A stretch of DNA of 64,000 nucleotides from Citrobacter tructae (GTDB lineage Bacteria; Pseudomonadota; Gammaproteobacteria; Enterobacterales; Enterobacteriaceae): NCBI RefSeq assembly GCF_004684345.1, contig NZ_CP038469.1:2170001-2234000 (forward strand). Direction: 5' to 3'. The position numbers were made by a program, and so were the translations under genes. The notes under the pieces were generated by a model that saw only the letters and a list, made by a program, of their open reading frames with translations, was not told where the DNA came from and searched no databases. Below, in pieces: positions 26,582 through 36,081 of this stretch. Every line of letters starts with the position of its first letter. Positions within the stretch are counted from its first letter, which is position 1.

Positions 26582-26899
26582 CTACGCGATGCTTCCCGCT
26601 CCACGACAGGGAGGCGATGCAAATATCGTGTCCTGCAACGCTTCCCACTCCTTAATGGTGTAGGTATGCAGGGCAAGCGCATGTACGGTTGTGGAGAGTT
26701 CCGCCGTTAACGTACTGTAAATCATCCGATGGCGATTAAGAAAACGTTCACCTGTAAAGCGATCGCTGACCAGCACAACCTTAAAGTGGCTTTCAGAACC
26801 TGCCGGAACATTGTGACGATAGCTTTCATCCACAACTTCGAGGAACACGGGTTGGAACGCTGCCCTTAATTTTTCTTCTATTTTCTCACGAATCATCAT
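26582..26899 (-). CDS. bolA: BolA, stress-induced morphogen / Fe-S-linked regulator
   Basis: A 105-residue BolA/IbaG-family protein with the class II KH-like fold. The conserved LNRHRMIYSTL and HALALHTYTIKEWE segments include the histidines used for [2Fe-2S] sharing with monothiol glutaredoxin. It changes cell shape and motility genes in stationary phase. Two ATGs are adjacent (26899, 26896), as in E. coli MMIRE. Gearbox promoter upstream (26946-26954). Confidence 0.96.
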   Translation of the reverse strand: MMIREKIEEKLRAAFQPVFLEVVDESYRHNVPAGSESHFKVVLVSDRFTGERFLNRHRMIYSTLTAELSTTVHALALHTYTIKEWEALQDTIFASPPCRGAGSIA

Positions 26900-26945
26900 G
26901 AAATTTTTCCTCCGACAACGCTGAGATGTCACCCATCCCTTTAAA

Positions 26946-26954
26946 TACTAGCCG
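26946..26954 (-). promoter_or_regulatory. bolA gearbox promoter -10
   Basis: The minus strand reads CGGCTAGTA, the gearbox -10 known at E. coli bolA1p, recognised by sigma-S and induced at slow growth. It lies about 50 bp upstream of the start. Confidence 0.75.
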
Positions 26955-27205
26955 CTTTTACCGTTTCCATTACACCTTAGCAACAAAAAATTAGCGTTTA
27001 TCTGATTTTCTCATTCAAACGAATGAAGTTCACTGGTTCATCTGTTCGTTTTATTGCAAAAAGTCCATTTATAGTCTCACTAAAGTAGATAAACGGACAA
27101 CACGATGAATTTACATGCGTTACCCACTTCCCCTCATCGTAGGCGATGTTATGATGGCGGGAATTTTCTCTAACCATACAATTTAGATTCGCTGAGACCC
27201 CTGGC

Positions 27206-27784
27206 ATGTTTAAAAAAATCCTTTTTCCGTTAGTCGCGCTGTTTATGTTGGCTGGATGTGCAACCCCACCGACCACCATCGACGTTTCCCCGAAAATCAC
27301 CCTGCCGCAGCAGGACCCAAGTCTGATGGGTGTGACCGTCAGCATTAACGGGGCCGATCAGCGTCAGGATCAGGCACTGGCAAAAGTGACTCGCGACAAC
27401 CAGCTGGTTACCCTGACCGCTTCCCGCGATCTGCGCTTCCTGCTGCAAGAAGTGCTGGAAAAACAGATGACTGCGCGTGGTTATATGATTGGCCCGAACG
27501 GTGCAGTTAACCTGCAAATCATTGTTAGCCAGCTGTATGCTGACGTGTCTCAGGGTAGCGTGCGCTATAACATCGCCACCAAAGCAGACATCGCCATTAT
27601 TGCAACCGCAGCTAACGGCAGCAAAATGACCAAAAACTACCGCGCAAGCTACTCTGTTGAAGGCGCATTGCAGGCCTCTAACAAAAATATTGCTGATGCC
27701 GTAAACAGCGTCCTGACCGATACCATCGCTGATATGTCTCAGGACACCAGCATTCACGATTTCATCAAGCAGAACGCTCGTTAA
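27206..27784 (+). CDS. yajG: YajG family lipoprotein
   Basis: A 192-residue lipoprotein. The signal peptide (KKILFPLVALFMLAGC) puts the lipidated Cys at residue 18. The rest is the YajG domain with a TRDNQLVTLTASRDLRFLL stretch. Its function is not established. It is directly upstream of ampG on the same strand, 40 bp apart, and the two are co-transcribed in E. coli. Confidence 0.93.
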   Translation: MFKKILFPLVALFMLAGCATPPTTIDVSPKITLPQQDPSLMGVTVSINGADQRQDQALAKVTRDNQLVTLTASRDLRFLLQEVLEKQMTARGYMIGPNGAVNLQIIVSQLYADVSQGSVRYNIATKADIAIIATAANGSKMTKNYRASYSVEGALQASNKNIADAVNSVLTDTIADMSQDTSIHDFIKQNAR

Positions 27785-27824
27785 TTTAAGCCCCTGACCC
27801 GGCATTGCGCCGGGTCAACTATAA

Positions 27825-29306
27825 ATGCCCATGCCCAGTCACTACTTACGCATTTTTCAACAACCAAAATCAGCGATTCTGCTGATGTTGGGTTTTGCCT
27901 CCGGATTACCGCTCGCGCTGACCTCCGGCACGCTTCAGGCGTGGATGACGGTCGAGAACATCGATCTTAAAACCATTGGTTTCTTTTCCCTGGTCGGTCA
28001 GGCCTACGTTTTTAAGTTTCTCTGGTCCCCGGTGATGGACCGCTACACGCCACCGTTTTTGGGTCGACGTCGCGGCTGGCTACTCACCACGCAGATTTTT
28101 CTGCTCATTTCTATTGCCGCGATGGGTTTTCTTGAGCCCGGCACGCAGCTGCGCTGGATGGCGGCGCTCGCCGTGGTCATCGCCTTTTGCTCAGCGTCGC
28201 AGGATATCGTCTTTGACGCCTGGAAGACGGACGTTTTACCCGCCGAAGAACGCGGAACCGGCGCTGCCATCAGCGTACTCGGCTACCGATTAGGGATGCT
28301 GGTTTCCGGTGGTCTGGCCCTGTGGATGGCCGATCGCTGGCTGGGCTGGCAAGGCATGTACTGGCTGATGGCAGCCCTGCTGGTGCCGTGTATTATCGCC
28401 ACCCTGTTAGCCCCCGAACCCACAGATGCTATTCCGGTTCCTAAAACGCTGGAACAAGCGGTTGCCGCACCGCTGCGCGATTTCTTTGGCCGTAACAACG
28501 CCTGGCTGATCCTGCTGTTGATTGTGCTGTATAAACTCGGTGATGCCTTCGCCATGAGCCTGACCACCACGTTTTTGATCCGTGGTGTTGGATTTGATGC
28601 CGGTGAAGTCGGCGTGGTCAATAAAACGCTGGGGCTACTGGCGACGATTGTTGGCGCACTGTACGGCGGGATCCTGATGCAGCGCCTGTCACTGTTTCGC
28701 GCATTGCTGATTTTCGGTATTTTGCAGGGCGCGTCAAACGCAGGTTACTGGCTGCTCTCCATTACCGACAAACATATGTTCAGCATGGGTGCGGCGGTGT
28801 TCTTCGAAAATCTGTGCGGTGGTATGGGGACCGCGGCATTTGTCGCCCTGTTGATGACGCTGTGTAATAAATCCTTCTCCGCAACGCAATTTGCCCTGCT
28901 TTCCGCGCTTTCGGCTGTTGGACGCGTTTACGTAGGCCCGGTGGCTGGTTGGTTTGTCGAAGCGCACGGCTGGCCCACGTTTTATCTGTTCTCGGTTTTT
29001 GCCGCGATCCCTGGCCTTATTCTGTTGCTGGTTTGTCGCCAAACGCTGGAGCATAGCTGGCAAAACGAAAGTTTTATCCCGCGCACAGAGTTTCGCGGCG
29101 CGTACAATCTGGCATTAATGACGCTGATAGTGGGTTGCTGTTTGCTGGCGGTCTGGCTGTTATTGCTGACGATGAACGCCCTGGATTACACTAACTTCTC
29201 TTTCCTGTCGGAACTGCTTGAAGTGGCAGTCGTGGTCGCCGTCTGCGGTGTGGTATTCGGTGGATTGCTGGATTATTTGGCGCTGCGCAAAACTCGTCTG
29301 GCGTAA
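27825..29306 (+). CDS. ampG: Muropeptide permease AmpG
   Basis: A 493-residue (491 from the second ATG) MFS permease with about 14 membrane segments. It brings anhydromuropeptides from the periplasm to the cytosol for cell-wall recycling and ampC beta-lactamase induction. Recognisable stretches are FLWSPVMDRYTPP, the acidic/basic MFS loop GRRRGWLL, and QDIVFDAWKTDVLP. The tandem ATGCCCATGCCC at 27825 looks like a 6-bp duplication at the start; either ATG could be used, and neither has a strong ribosome site. Confidence 0.96.
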   Translation: MPMPSHYLRIFQQPKSAILLMLGFASGLPLALTSGTLQAWMTVENIDLKTIGFFSLVGQAYVFKFLWSPVMDRYTPPFLGRRRGWLLTTQIFLLISIAAMGFLEPGTQLRWMAALAVVIAFCSASQDIVFDAWKTDVLPAEERGTGAAISVLGYRLGMLVSGGLALWMADRWLGWQGMYWLMAALLVPCIIATLLAPEPTDAIPVPKTLEQAVAAPLRDFFGRNNAWLILLLIVLYKLGDAFAMSLTTTFLIRGVGFDAGEVGVVNKTLGLLATIVGALYGGILMQRLSLFRALLIFGILQGASNAGYWLLSITDKHMFSMGAAVFFENLCGGMGTAAFVALLMTLCNKSFSATQFALLSALSAVGRVYVGPVAGWFVEAHGWPTFYLFSVFAAIPGLILLLVCRQTLEHSWQNESFIPRTEFRGAYNLALMTLIVGCCLLAVWLLLLTMNALDYTNFSFLSELLEVAVVVAVCGVVFGGLLDYLALRKTRLA

Positions 29307-29314
29307 TCTGACCG

Positions 29315-29365
29315 GTTTATTTGGCCGTTGTAATAACCCTGCGTAATTATAACGGCTAAATAAAC
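29315..29365. repeat. Inverted repeat after ampG
   Basis: GTTTATTTGGCCGTT (29315-29329) and AACGGCTAAATAAAC (29351-29365) pair at 14 of 15 positions around a 21-base loop, starting 8 bp after the ampG stop. There is no T-run after it, so an intrinsic terminator is unlikely; a transcript 3'-end stem or protein site is possible. Confidence 0.5.
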
Positions 29366-29514
29366 AACAATTAATAAAAATATAATTTGTTGTTTTGTGC
29401 GCCATAGATTTTGGAAATTATTGACGCCTTTTATAAATTCTATTTTCCTTACTCGATTCAGCCAATACCATTCTATTTCTTGCTCTCTAATTGTCTCTTT
29501 ATTGATAATCAATT

Positions 29515-29529
29515 GTTAATTAATTGTTT
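29515..29529 (+). promoter_or_regulatory. Candidate ArcA site upstream of cyoA
   Basis: GTTAATTAATTGTTT differs at two of 15 positions from the ArcA motif GTTAATTAAATGTTA. ArcA represses cyo under low oxygen in E. coli. It is about 180 bp upstream of the proposed promoter, so additional sites would be needed for direct repression. Confidence 0.5.
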
Positions 29530-29687
29530 TATTTTCACATTGGTTATACCAATTGCCCCCCACGTAGCCCCCACGCTCCCGCTTTCGTTATAACGTGATG
29601 ATGCAACAGGTTCTTAATGTCAATGCTGCGTATATTGCAACATATGTGACATGCACGGCAGAACCCGGTAACACAGATCCAATGATG

Positions 29688-29716
29688 TTTACAGTAATGT
29701 AACCTTCCCGTAAAAT
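29688..29716 (+). promoter_or_regulatory. cyoABCDE promoter
   Basis: TTTACA (29688-29693), 17 bp, TAAAAT (29711-29716). This is the best sigma-70 match in the 459-bp ampG-cyoA gap. The leader would be about 43 bases. Apart from this, the ArcA-like site and the inverted repeat, I see nothing else in the gap. Confidence 0.7.
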
Positions 29717-29765
29717 GCCCTCACACTTTAAACGCCACCCGGTCCCGTGGAATTGAGGTCGTTAA

Positions 29766-30713
29766 ATGAGACTCAGGAAATACAATAAAAGTTTGGGATG
29801 GTTGTCATTAATTGCAGGCACTGCATTACTCAGTGGCTGTAATTCTGCGCTGCTTGACCCTAAAGGACAGATTGGACTGGAACAACGTTCATTGATACTG
29901 ACGGCATTTGGCCTGATGTTGATTGTCGTTATTCCTGCCATCTTGATGGCTGTTGGTTTTGCCTGGAAGTACCGTGCAAGCAATAAAGATGCAAAGTACA
30001 GCCCGAACTGGTCACACTCCAATAAAGTGGAAGCTGTGGTCTGGACGGTGCCGATTCTGATCATCATTTTCCTTGCTGTACTGACCTGGAAAACCACTCA
30101 CGCACTTGAGCCAAGCAAGCCGCTGGCGCATGACGAGAAGCCCATTACCATCGAAGTGGTTTCCATGGACTGGAAATGGTTCTTCATCTATCCGGAACAA
30201 GGTATCGCTACCGTGAATGAAATCGCCTTCCCGGCGAACACTCCGGTTGAATTCAAAGTGACATCAAACTCCGTGATGAACTCTTTCTTCATCCCACGTC
30301 TGGGTAGCCAGATTTATGCCATGGCCGGTATGCAGACTCGACTGCATCTGATCGCCAACGAAGTCGGTACTTATGATGGTATCTCCGCAAGCTATAGCGG
30401 ACCTGGCTTCTCCGGCATGAAGTTCAAGGCTATCGCAACAAAGGACCGCGCCGAATTCGACCAATGGGTTGCTAAAGCTAAACAGTCCACGAACACCATG
30501 AGTGATATGGCTGCGTTCGAAAAAGTGGCTGCGCCAAGCGAATACAACCAGGTGGAATACTTCTCCAACGTGAAACCCGATTTGTTTAAAGATGTTATTA
30601 ACAAATTTATGGCTCACGGTAAGAGCATGGACATGGCCAAACCAGAAGGTGAGCACAGCGCACACGAAGGAATGGAAGGCATGGACATGAGCCACGCGGA
30701 ATCCGCTCACTAA
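29766..30713 (+). CDS. cyoA: Cytochrome bo3 ubiquinol oxidase subunit II
   Basis: A 315-residue subunit of the heme-copper quinol oxidase. It is a lipoprotein: signal peptide with lipobox LLSGC, Cys25. Two membrane segments (about 40-110) are followed by a periplasmic cupredoxin domain that lacks the CuA ligands, as expected for a quinol oxidase (MDWKWFFIYPEQGIATVNE). The C-terminal tail is His/Met-rich (EGMEGMDMSHAESAH). First gene of cyoABCDE; GAGG upstream of the ATG. Confidence 0.98.
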   Translation: MRLRKYNKSLGWLSLIAGTALLSGCNSALLDPKGQIGLEQRSLILTAFGLMLIVVIPAILMAVGFAWKYRASNKDAKYSPNWSHSNKVEAVVWTVPILIIIFLAVLTWKTTHALEPSKPLAHDEKPITIEVVSMDWKWFFIYPEQGIATVNEIAFPANTPVEFKVTSNSVMNSFFIPRLGSQIYAMAGMQTRLHLIANEVGTYDGISASYSGPGFSGMKFKAIATKDRAEFDQWVAKAKQSTNTMSDMAAFEKVAAPSEYNQVEYFSNVKPDLFKDVINKFMAHGKSMDMAKPEGEHSAHEGMEGMDMSHAESAH

Positions 30714-30732
30714 GGGGCCGAGGAAGAATACG

Positions 30733-32724
30733 ATGTTCGGAAAATTGACACTGGATGCAGTCCCGTTCCATGAACCAATCGTCATGGTTACGATCGCTGC
30801 CATTATCATCGGTGGAGCGGCCTTACTGGGCCTTATCACTTACTTCGGTAAGTGGACCTACCTGTGGAAAGAGTGGCTGACTTCGGTTGACCACAAACGC
30901 CTTGGCATCATGTATGTCATCGTCGCAATCGTCATGTTGATTCGTGGTTTTGCCGACGCCATCATGATGCGTAGTCAGCAAGCGCTGGCTTCCGCAGGTG
31001 AAGCAGGCTTCCTGCCACCGCACCACTACGACCAGATCTTCACGGCTCACGGCGTGATCATGATCTTCTTCGTCGCAATGCCATTTGTTATCGGTCTGAT
31101 GAACCTGGTGGTTCCACTGCAGATCGGCGCGCGTGACGTTGCCTTCCCATTCCTGAACAACCTGAGCTTCTGGTTCACCGTTGTCGGCGTTATCCTGGTT
31201 AACCTGTCTCTGGGCGTAGGTGAGTTCGCACAGACCGGTTGGCTGGCGTACCCGCCGCTCTCGGGAATAGAGTACAGTCCAAGCGTTGGGGTTGATTATT
31301 GGATATGGGCGGTGCAGTTGTCCGGTATTGGTACAACCTTAACCGGTATCAACTTCTTTGTGACCATCATTAAGATGCGTGCACCAGGTATGACGATGTT
31401 CAAGATGCCGGTATTTACCTGGGCATCTCTGTGCGCCAACATCCTGATTATCGCTTCTTTCCCAATCCTGACGGTTACCGTCGCGTTGCTAACCCTGGAT
31501 CGCTATCTGGGCACCCATTTCTTTACCAACGATATGGGCGGCAACATGATGATGTACATCAACCTGATTTGGGCCTGGGGCCATCCGGAAGTGTACATTC
31601 TGGTTCTGCCGGTCTTCGGGGTGTTCTCCGAAATCGCTGCAACCTTCTCGCGTAAACGCCTGTTTGGCTACACCTCGCTGGTGTGGGCAACCGTGTGTAT
31701 TACCGTTCTGTCGTTCGTTGTTTGGCTGCACCACTTCTTCACCATGGGTGCAGGCGCTAACGTTAACGCCTTCTTCGGTATTACCACTATGATCATCGCC
31801 ATCCCGACCGGGGTGAAGATCTTCAACTGGCTGTTCACCATGTACCAAGGCCGTATCGTATTCCACTCAGCGATGCTGTGGACGATTGGCTTTATCGTGA
31901 CCTTCTCAGTCGGCGGTATGACCGGCGTACTGCTGGCGGTTCCGGGTGCGGACTTCGTGCTGCACAACAGCCTGTTCCTTATTGCCCACTTCCATAACGT
32001 TATCATCGGCGGCGTCGTATTTGGTTGCTTCGCTGGTATGACTTACTGGTGGCCAAAAGCGTTTGGCTTCACGCTGAACGAAACGTGGGGCAAACGCGCA
32101 TTCTGGTTGTGGATCATCGGCTTCTTCGTGGCATTTATGCCGCTGTACGTGCTGGGCTTTATGGGTATGACCCGTCGTCTCAGCCAGCAGATTGACCCGC
32201 AGTTCCACCCGATGTTGGTCGTTGCCGCCTGTGGCGCCGCGCTGATTGCACTGGGTATTCTGTGCCAGCTGATTCAGATCTACGTTTCTATTCGCGACCG
32301 CGAGCAGAACCGTGACCTGACCGGTGACCCATGGGGTGGCCGTACGCTGGAGTGGGCAACCTCTTCCCCGCCCCCATTCTATAACTTTGCCGTTGTGCCA
32401 CACGTTCACGAGCGTGATGCCTTCTGGGAAATGAAAGAAAAAGGTGAAGCGTACAAGCAGCCTGCGCACTATGAAGAAATTCATATGCCGAAGAATAGCG
32501 GTGCCGGTATCGTCATTACCGCCTTCGCAACACTGTTTGGTTTCGCCATGATCTGGCATATCTGGTGGCTCGCGATCGCAAGCTTCGCTGGCATGATTAT
32601 CAGCTGGATTGTGAAAAGCTTTGATGAAGACGTGGATTACTACGTGCCGGTCCCGGAAGTCGAAAAACTGGAAAATCAGCATTTCGACGAGATTACTAAG
32701 GCAGGGCTGAAAAATGGCAACTGA
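30733..32724 (+). CDS. cyoB: Cytochrome bo3 ubiquinol oxidase subunit I
   Basis: A 663-residue catalytic subunit with 15 membrane segments, holding heme b, heme o3 and CuB. Key motifs: FTAHGVIMIFFVAMP (low-spin heme ligand), WGHPEVYILVLP with the His-Tyr crosslink, HHFFTMG for CuB, and LIAHFHNVIIGG for the heme ligands. It reduces O2 to water and pumps protons. It begins 19 bp after cyoA and overlaps cyoC by 11 bp. Confidence 0.99.
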   Translation: MFGKLTLDAVPFHEPIVMVTIAAIIIGGAALLGLITYFGKWTYLWKEWLTSVDHKRLGIMYVIVAIVMLIRGFADAIMMRSQQALASAGEAGFLPPHHYDQIFTAHGVIMIFFVAMPFVIGLMNLVVPLQIGARDVAFPFLNNLSFWFTVVGVILVNLSLGVGEFAQTGWLAYPPLSGIEYSPSVGVDYWIWAVQLSGIGTTLTGINFFVTIIKMRAPGMTMFKMPVFTWASLCANILIIASFPILTVTVALLTLDRYLGTHFFTNDMGGNMMMYINLIWAWGHPEVYILVLPVFGVFSEIAATFSRKRLFGYTSLVWATVCITVLSFVVWLHHFFTMGAGANVNAFFGITTMIIAIPTGVKIFNWLFTMYQGRIVFHSAMLWTIGFIVTFSVGGMTGVLLAVPGADFVLHNSLFLIAHFHNVIIGGVVFGCFAGMTYWWPKAFGFTLNETWGKRAFWLWIIGFFVAFMPLYVLGFMGMTRRLSQQIDPQFHPMLVVAACGAALIALGILCQLIQIYVSIRDREQNRDLTGDPWGGRTLEWATSSPPPFYNFAVVPHVHERDAFWEMKEKGEAYKQPAHYEEIHMPKNSGAGIVITAFATLFGFAMIWHIWWLAIASFAGMIISWIVKSFDEDVDYYVPVPEVEKLENQHFDEITKAGLKNGN

Positions 32725-33328
32725 TACTTTAGCGCACGCGAATGCCCACGCGCACGAACACGGGCACCACGATGCAGGCCAGACCAAAATCTTCGGATTT
32801 TGGGTCTACCTGATGAGCGACTGCATTCTGTTCTCTATTCTGTTTGCGACCTATGCCGTTCTGGTGAACGGCACCGCGGGTGGCCCAACAGGTAAGGACA
32901 TTTTTGAGCTGCCGTTCGTACTGGTAGAAACTTTCCTGCTGTTATTCAGCTCCATTACTTACGGCATGGCGGCGATCGCCATGTACAAAGACAACAAGAG
33001 CCAGGTAATTTCCTGGCTGGCGTTGACCTTCTTGTTCGGTGCCGGATTCATCGGGATGGAAATCTATGAATTCCATCACCTGATCGTTAACGGTATGGGC
33101 CCGGATCGTAGTGGCTTCCTGTCGGCGTTCTTCGCGCTGGTCGGTACGCACGGTCTGCACGTCACCTCCGGTCTTATCTGGATGGCGGTGCTGATGGTGC
33201 AAGTTGCCCGTCGCGGCCTGACCAGCACTAACCGTACCCGCATCATGTGCCTGAGCCTGTTCTGGCACTTCCTGGATGTGGTGTGGATCTGCGTGTTTAC
33301 TGTTGTTTATCTGATGGGGGCGATGTAA
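32714..33328 (+). CDS. cyoC: Cytochrome bo3 ubiquinol oxidase subunit III
   Basis: A 204-residue subunit with five membrane segments (KIFGFWVYLMSDCILF, LLLFSSITYGMAAIAM, then GLHVTSGLIWMAVLMVQV). The N-terminus is His-rich (HANAHAHEHGHH). It stabilises subunit I and the proton path. It overlaps cyoB and ends in TAATG, sharing one base with cyoD. Confidence 0.98.
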   Translation: MATDTLAHANAHAHEHGHHDAGQTKIFGFWVYLMSDCILFSILFATYAVLVNGTAGGPTGKDIFELPFVLVETFLLLFSSITYGMAAIAMYKDNKSQVISWLALTFLFGAGFIGMEIYEFHHLIVNGMGPDRSGFLSAFFALVGTHGLHVTSGLIWMAVLMVQVARRGLTSTNRTRIMCLSLFWHFLDVVWICVFTVVYLMGAM

Positions 33329-33657
33329 TGAGTCATTCTAACGTGAGCGGCGGCGCATCCCATGGCAGCGTAAAAACCTACATGACAGGTTTTATCCTGT
33401 CGATCATCCTGACGGTCATTCCGTTCTGGATGGTGATGACAGGTTCTGCCTCTCCTGCCGTCATTCTGGGGACCATCCTCGCAATGGCAGTAGTACAGAT
33501 ATTGGTTCACCTGGTGTGCTTCTTGCACATGAATAGCAAATCTGATGAAGGTTGGAACATGACGGCCTTTGTCTTTACTGTGCTAATCATCGCCATTCTG
33601 GTTGTGGGCTCCATCTGGATTATGTGGAACCTGAACTACAACATGATGATGCACTAA
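33328..33657 (+). CDS. cyoD: Cytochrome bo3 ubiquinol oxidase subunit IV
   Basis: A 109-residue subunit with three membrane helices (YMTGFILSIILTVIPFWMVM, ILAMAVVQILVHLVCFLHM, then AFVFTVLIIAILVVGSIWIM). It helps assembly of the copper-heme centre. The start is chosen at 33328, overlapping the cyoC stop by one base, as E. coli has it. Confidence 0.98.
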   Translation: MSHSNVSGGASHGSVKTYMTGFILSIILTVIPFWMVMTGSASPAVILGTILAMAVVQILVHLVCFLHMNSKSDEGWNMTAFVFTVLIIAILVVGSIWIMWNLNYNMMMH

Positions 33658-33668
33658 GAGCGGCGATT

Positions 33669-34559
33669 ATGATGTTTAAGCAATACCTGCAAGTAACGAA
33701 ACCAGGCATCATCTTTGGCAACCTGATCTCGGTGATTGGTGGATTCCTGCTGGCCTCGAAAGGCAGTATTGATTATCCCCTGTTTATCTACACGTTGGTT
33801 GGGGTGTCACTGGTTGTGGCGTCGGGTTGTGTATTTAACAACTACATCGACAGGGATATCGACAGGAAGATGGAGAGGACCAAAAACCGCGTGCTGGTTA
33901 AAGGTCTGATTTCCCCTGCGGTCTCGCTGGTATACGCCACCTTGCTGGGTATTGCTGGCTTTATGCTGCTGTGGTTTGGCGCGAACCCTCTGGCCTGCTG
34001 GCTGGGGGTAATGGGCTTCGTGGTGTATGTGGGCGTTTATAGCCTGTACATGAAGCGCCATTCCGTATATGGCACGTTGATTGGCTCACTCTCCGGCGCT
34101 GCGCCGCCGGTGATTGGCTACTGCGCCGTAACCGGTGTGTTCGACAGCGGTGCGCTGATTCTGCTGGCTATTTTCAGCCTGTGGCAGATGCCGCACTCTT
34201 ACGCCATTGCGATTTTCCGCTTTAAGGATTATCAGGCTGCCAACATCCCGGTTCTGCCGGTGGTGAAAGGCATTTCGGTGGCGAAGAACCATATCACACT
34301 GTACATCGTAGCATTTGCTATCGCGACCCTGATGCTCACTCTCGGTGGCTATGCCGGTTATAAATACCTGATTGTCGCGGCTGCAGTAAGTGTCTGGTGG
34401 TTGGGCATGGCGCTGCGCGGTTATAAAGTGGAAGATGACAGAGTCTGGGCGCGCAAGCTGTTCGGTTTCTCCATCATCGCTATTACTGCGCTCTCCGTAA
34501 TGATGTCCGTCGACTTTATGGTGCCAAACTCGCAGAATCTGCTTACTTACGTCTGGTAA
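33669..34559 (+). CDS. cyoE: Protoheme IX farnesyltransferase (heme O synthase)
   Basis: A 296-residue membrane prenyltransferase of the UbiA superfamily that adds a farnesyl group to heme B to make heme O for subunit I. The Asp-rich motif NNYIDRDIDRKMERTKNR and the second conserved FRFKDYQAANIPVLP loop are present. The start MMFKQY at 33669 matches E. coli; upstream reading runs inside cyoD. It ends the operon before a strong terminator. Confidence 0.98.
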   Translation: MMFKQYLQVTKPGIIFGNLISVIGGFLLASKGSIDYPLFIYTLVGVSLVVASGCVFNNYIDRDIDRKMERTKNRVLVKGLISPAVSLVYATLLGIAGFMLLWFGANPLACWLGVMGFVVYVGVYSLYMKRHSVYGTLIGSLSGAAPPVIGYCAVTGVFDSGALILLAIFSLWQMPHSYAIAIFRFKDYQAANIPVLPVVKGISVAKNHITLYIVAFAIATLMLTLGGYAGYKYLIVAAAVSVWWLGMALRGYKVEDDRVWARKLFGFSIIAITALSVMMSVDFMVPNSQNLLTYVW

Positions 34560-34573
34560 AAATCTGCTCATGC

Positions 34574-34601
34574 AAAAAGGGTGCTTCGGCACCCTTTTTT
34601 T
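34574..34601 (+). terminator. cyo operon terminator
   Basis: GGGTGC-TTCG-GCACCC hairpin with a stable UUCG-type tetraloop, followed by seven T's, 20 bp past the cyoE stop. Confidence 0.95.
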
Positions 34602-34707
34602 ATTCACATCATAAATACGACACAATGTCATATCTGTTAAATAACCACGTATTTACCCTGCCTGCATACCGCTTTACACTAGGCGCGAAATTAACACAGA
34701 GGTGGGA

Positions 34708-36072
34708 ATGAACGATTATAAAATGACGCCCGGTGAGTTGCGCGCCACCTGGGGTTTAGGGACCGTATTCTCGTTGCGCATGCTTGGCATGTTTATGGTC
34801 CTGCCGGTTCTGACCACATACGGCATGGCACTACAGGGTGCCAGCGAAGCACTGATCGGACTTGCCATCGGCATTTATGGTCTGGCACAGGCCGTCTTTC
34901 AAATCCCCTTTGGTCTGCTCTCTGACCGCATTGGCCGTAAGCCGCTTATCGTCGGTGGGCTGGCGGTATTCGTTTTCGGTAGCGTGATTGCCGCGCTATC
35001 AGATTCTATTTGGGGAATTATTCTCGGTCGCGCATTGCAAGGTTCCGGGGCGATTGCAGCCGCCGTAATGGCGCTGCTGTCCGACTTAACCCGTGAGCAA
35101 AACCGAACTAAAGCGATGGCGTTTATCGGCGTCAGCTTTGGCATCACCTTCGCCATTGCGATGGTGTTGGGGCCAATCGTCACTCATGCGCTGGGGCTAC
35201 ACGCGCTGTTCTGGATGATTGCAGCTCTTGCTACCACGGGTATCGTGCTGACCATTTGGGTCGTTCCCAATAGCACCAACCACGTGCTGAACCGCGAGTC
35301 GGGCATGGTGAAGGGCAGCTTCAGCAAAGTTCTGGCTGAGCCCAAACTGCTGAAGCTCAATTTCGGTATCATGTGCCTGCACATTTTATTAATGTCTACC
35401 TTCGTCGCGCTGCCAGGCCAGCTTGCAAAAGCGGGTTTCCCTGCTGCCGAGCACTGGAAAATTTACCTGGTGACGATGCTGCTGTCCTTTGTTTCCGTGG
35501 TGCCGTTCATCATTTACGCCGAAGTGAAACGTCGGATGAAGCGCGTGTTCCTGTCGTGCGTGGTGCTGATCCTCATCGCAGAGATTGTGCTGTGGAGCGC
35601 TGACGTTCATTTCTGGGGACTGATTGCGGGCGTGCAGCTATTCTTCCTCGCCTTTAACCTGATGGAAGCCCTCCTCCCTTCGCTTATCAGCAAAGAATCG
35701 CCTGCGGGTTACAAAGGCACAGCGATGGGCGTTTACTCCACCAGCCAGTTTCTTGGCGTAGCGATTGGCGGATCGCTGGGCGGTTGGCTGGTCGAAATGT
35801 TTGATGGTCAGACCGTGTTCCTGGCTGGCGCACTGCTGGCGGCAATTTGGTTGTTGGTGGCCAGCACAATGAAAGAACCGCCGTATGTCAGCAGCCTGCG
35901 CGTGGAAATCCCACCTGAGATTGCCGCAGATGACACACTGAAACAACGACTGCTGGCAAATGAAGGCGTGAGCGAAGTGTTAATTGTGGCAAAAGAGCAT
36001 TCTGCCTACGTGAAAATCGACAGCAAAGTGACCAATCGATTTGAAGTTGAGCAGGCAATAAGCCAGGCGTGA
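34708..36072 (+). CDS. yajR: MFS transporter YajR
   Basis: A 454-residue transporter of the drug:H+ antiporter type with 12 membrane segments. MFS motif A is GLLSDRIGRKPLIVGG, and motif C is SFGITFAIAMVLGP. The C-terminal 65 residues form the YAM domain, a small ferredoxin-like cytosolic module (VSEVLIVAKEHSAYVKIDSK). The substrate is unknown. The start at 34708 matches E. coli MNDYKM; a GTG two codons earlier is less likely. Confidence 0.95.
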   Translation: MNDYKMTPGELRATWGLGTVFSLRMLGMFMVLPVLTTYGMALQGASEALIGLAIGIYGLAQAVFQIPFGLLSDRIGRKPLIVGGLAVFVFGSVIAALSDSIWGIILGRALQGSGAIAAAVMALLSDLTREQNRTKAMAFIGVSFGITFAIAMVLGPIVTHALGLHALFWMIAALATTGIVLTIWVVPNSTNHVLNRESGMVKGSFSKVLAEPKLLKLNFGIMCLHILLMSTFVALPGQLAKAGFPAAEHWKIYLVTMLLSFVSVVPFIIYAEVKRRMKRVFLSCVVLILIAEIVLWSADVHFWGLIAGVQLFFLAFNLMEALLPSLISKESPAGYKGTAMGVYSTSQFLGVAIGGSLGGWLVEMFDGQTVFLAGALLAAIWLLVASTMKEPPYVSSLRVEIPPEIAADDTLKQRLLANEGVSEVLIVAKEHSAYVKIDSKVTNRFEVEQAISQA

Positions 36073-36081
36073 TGATGAGAT

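Noticed and set aside
31906..32787. A 293-codon minus-strand frame opposite cyoB and cyoC.
   Set aside because: Antisense shadow of strongly biased coding sequence; it crosses two real genes and shows no domain.
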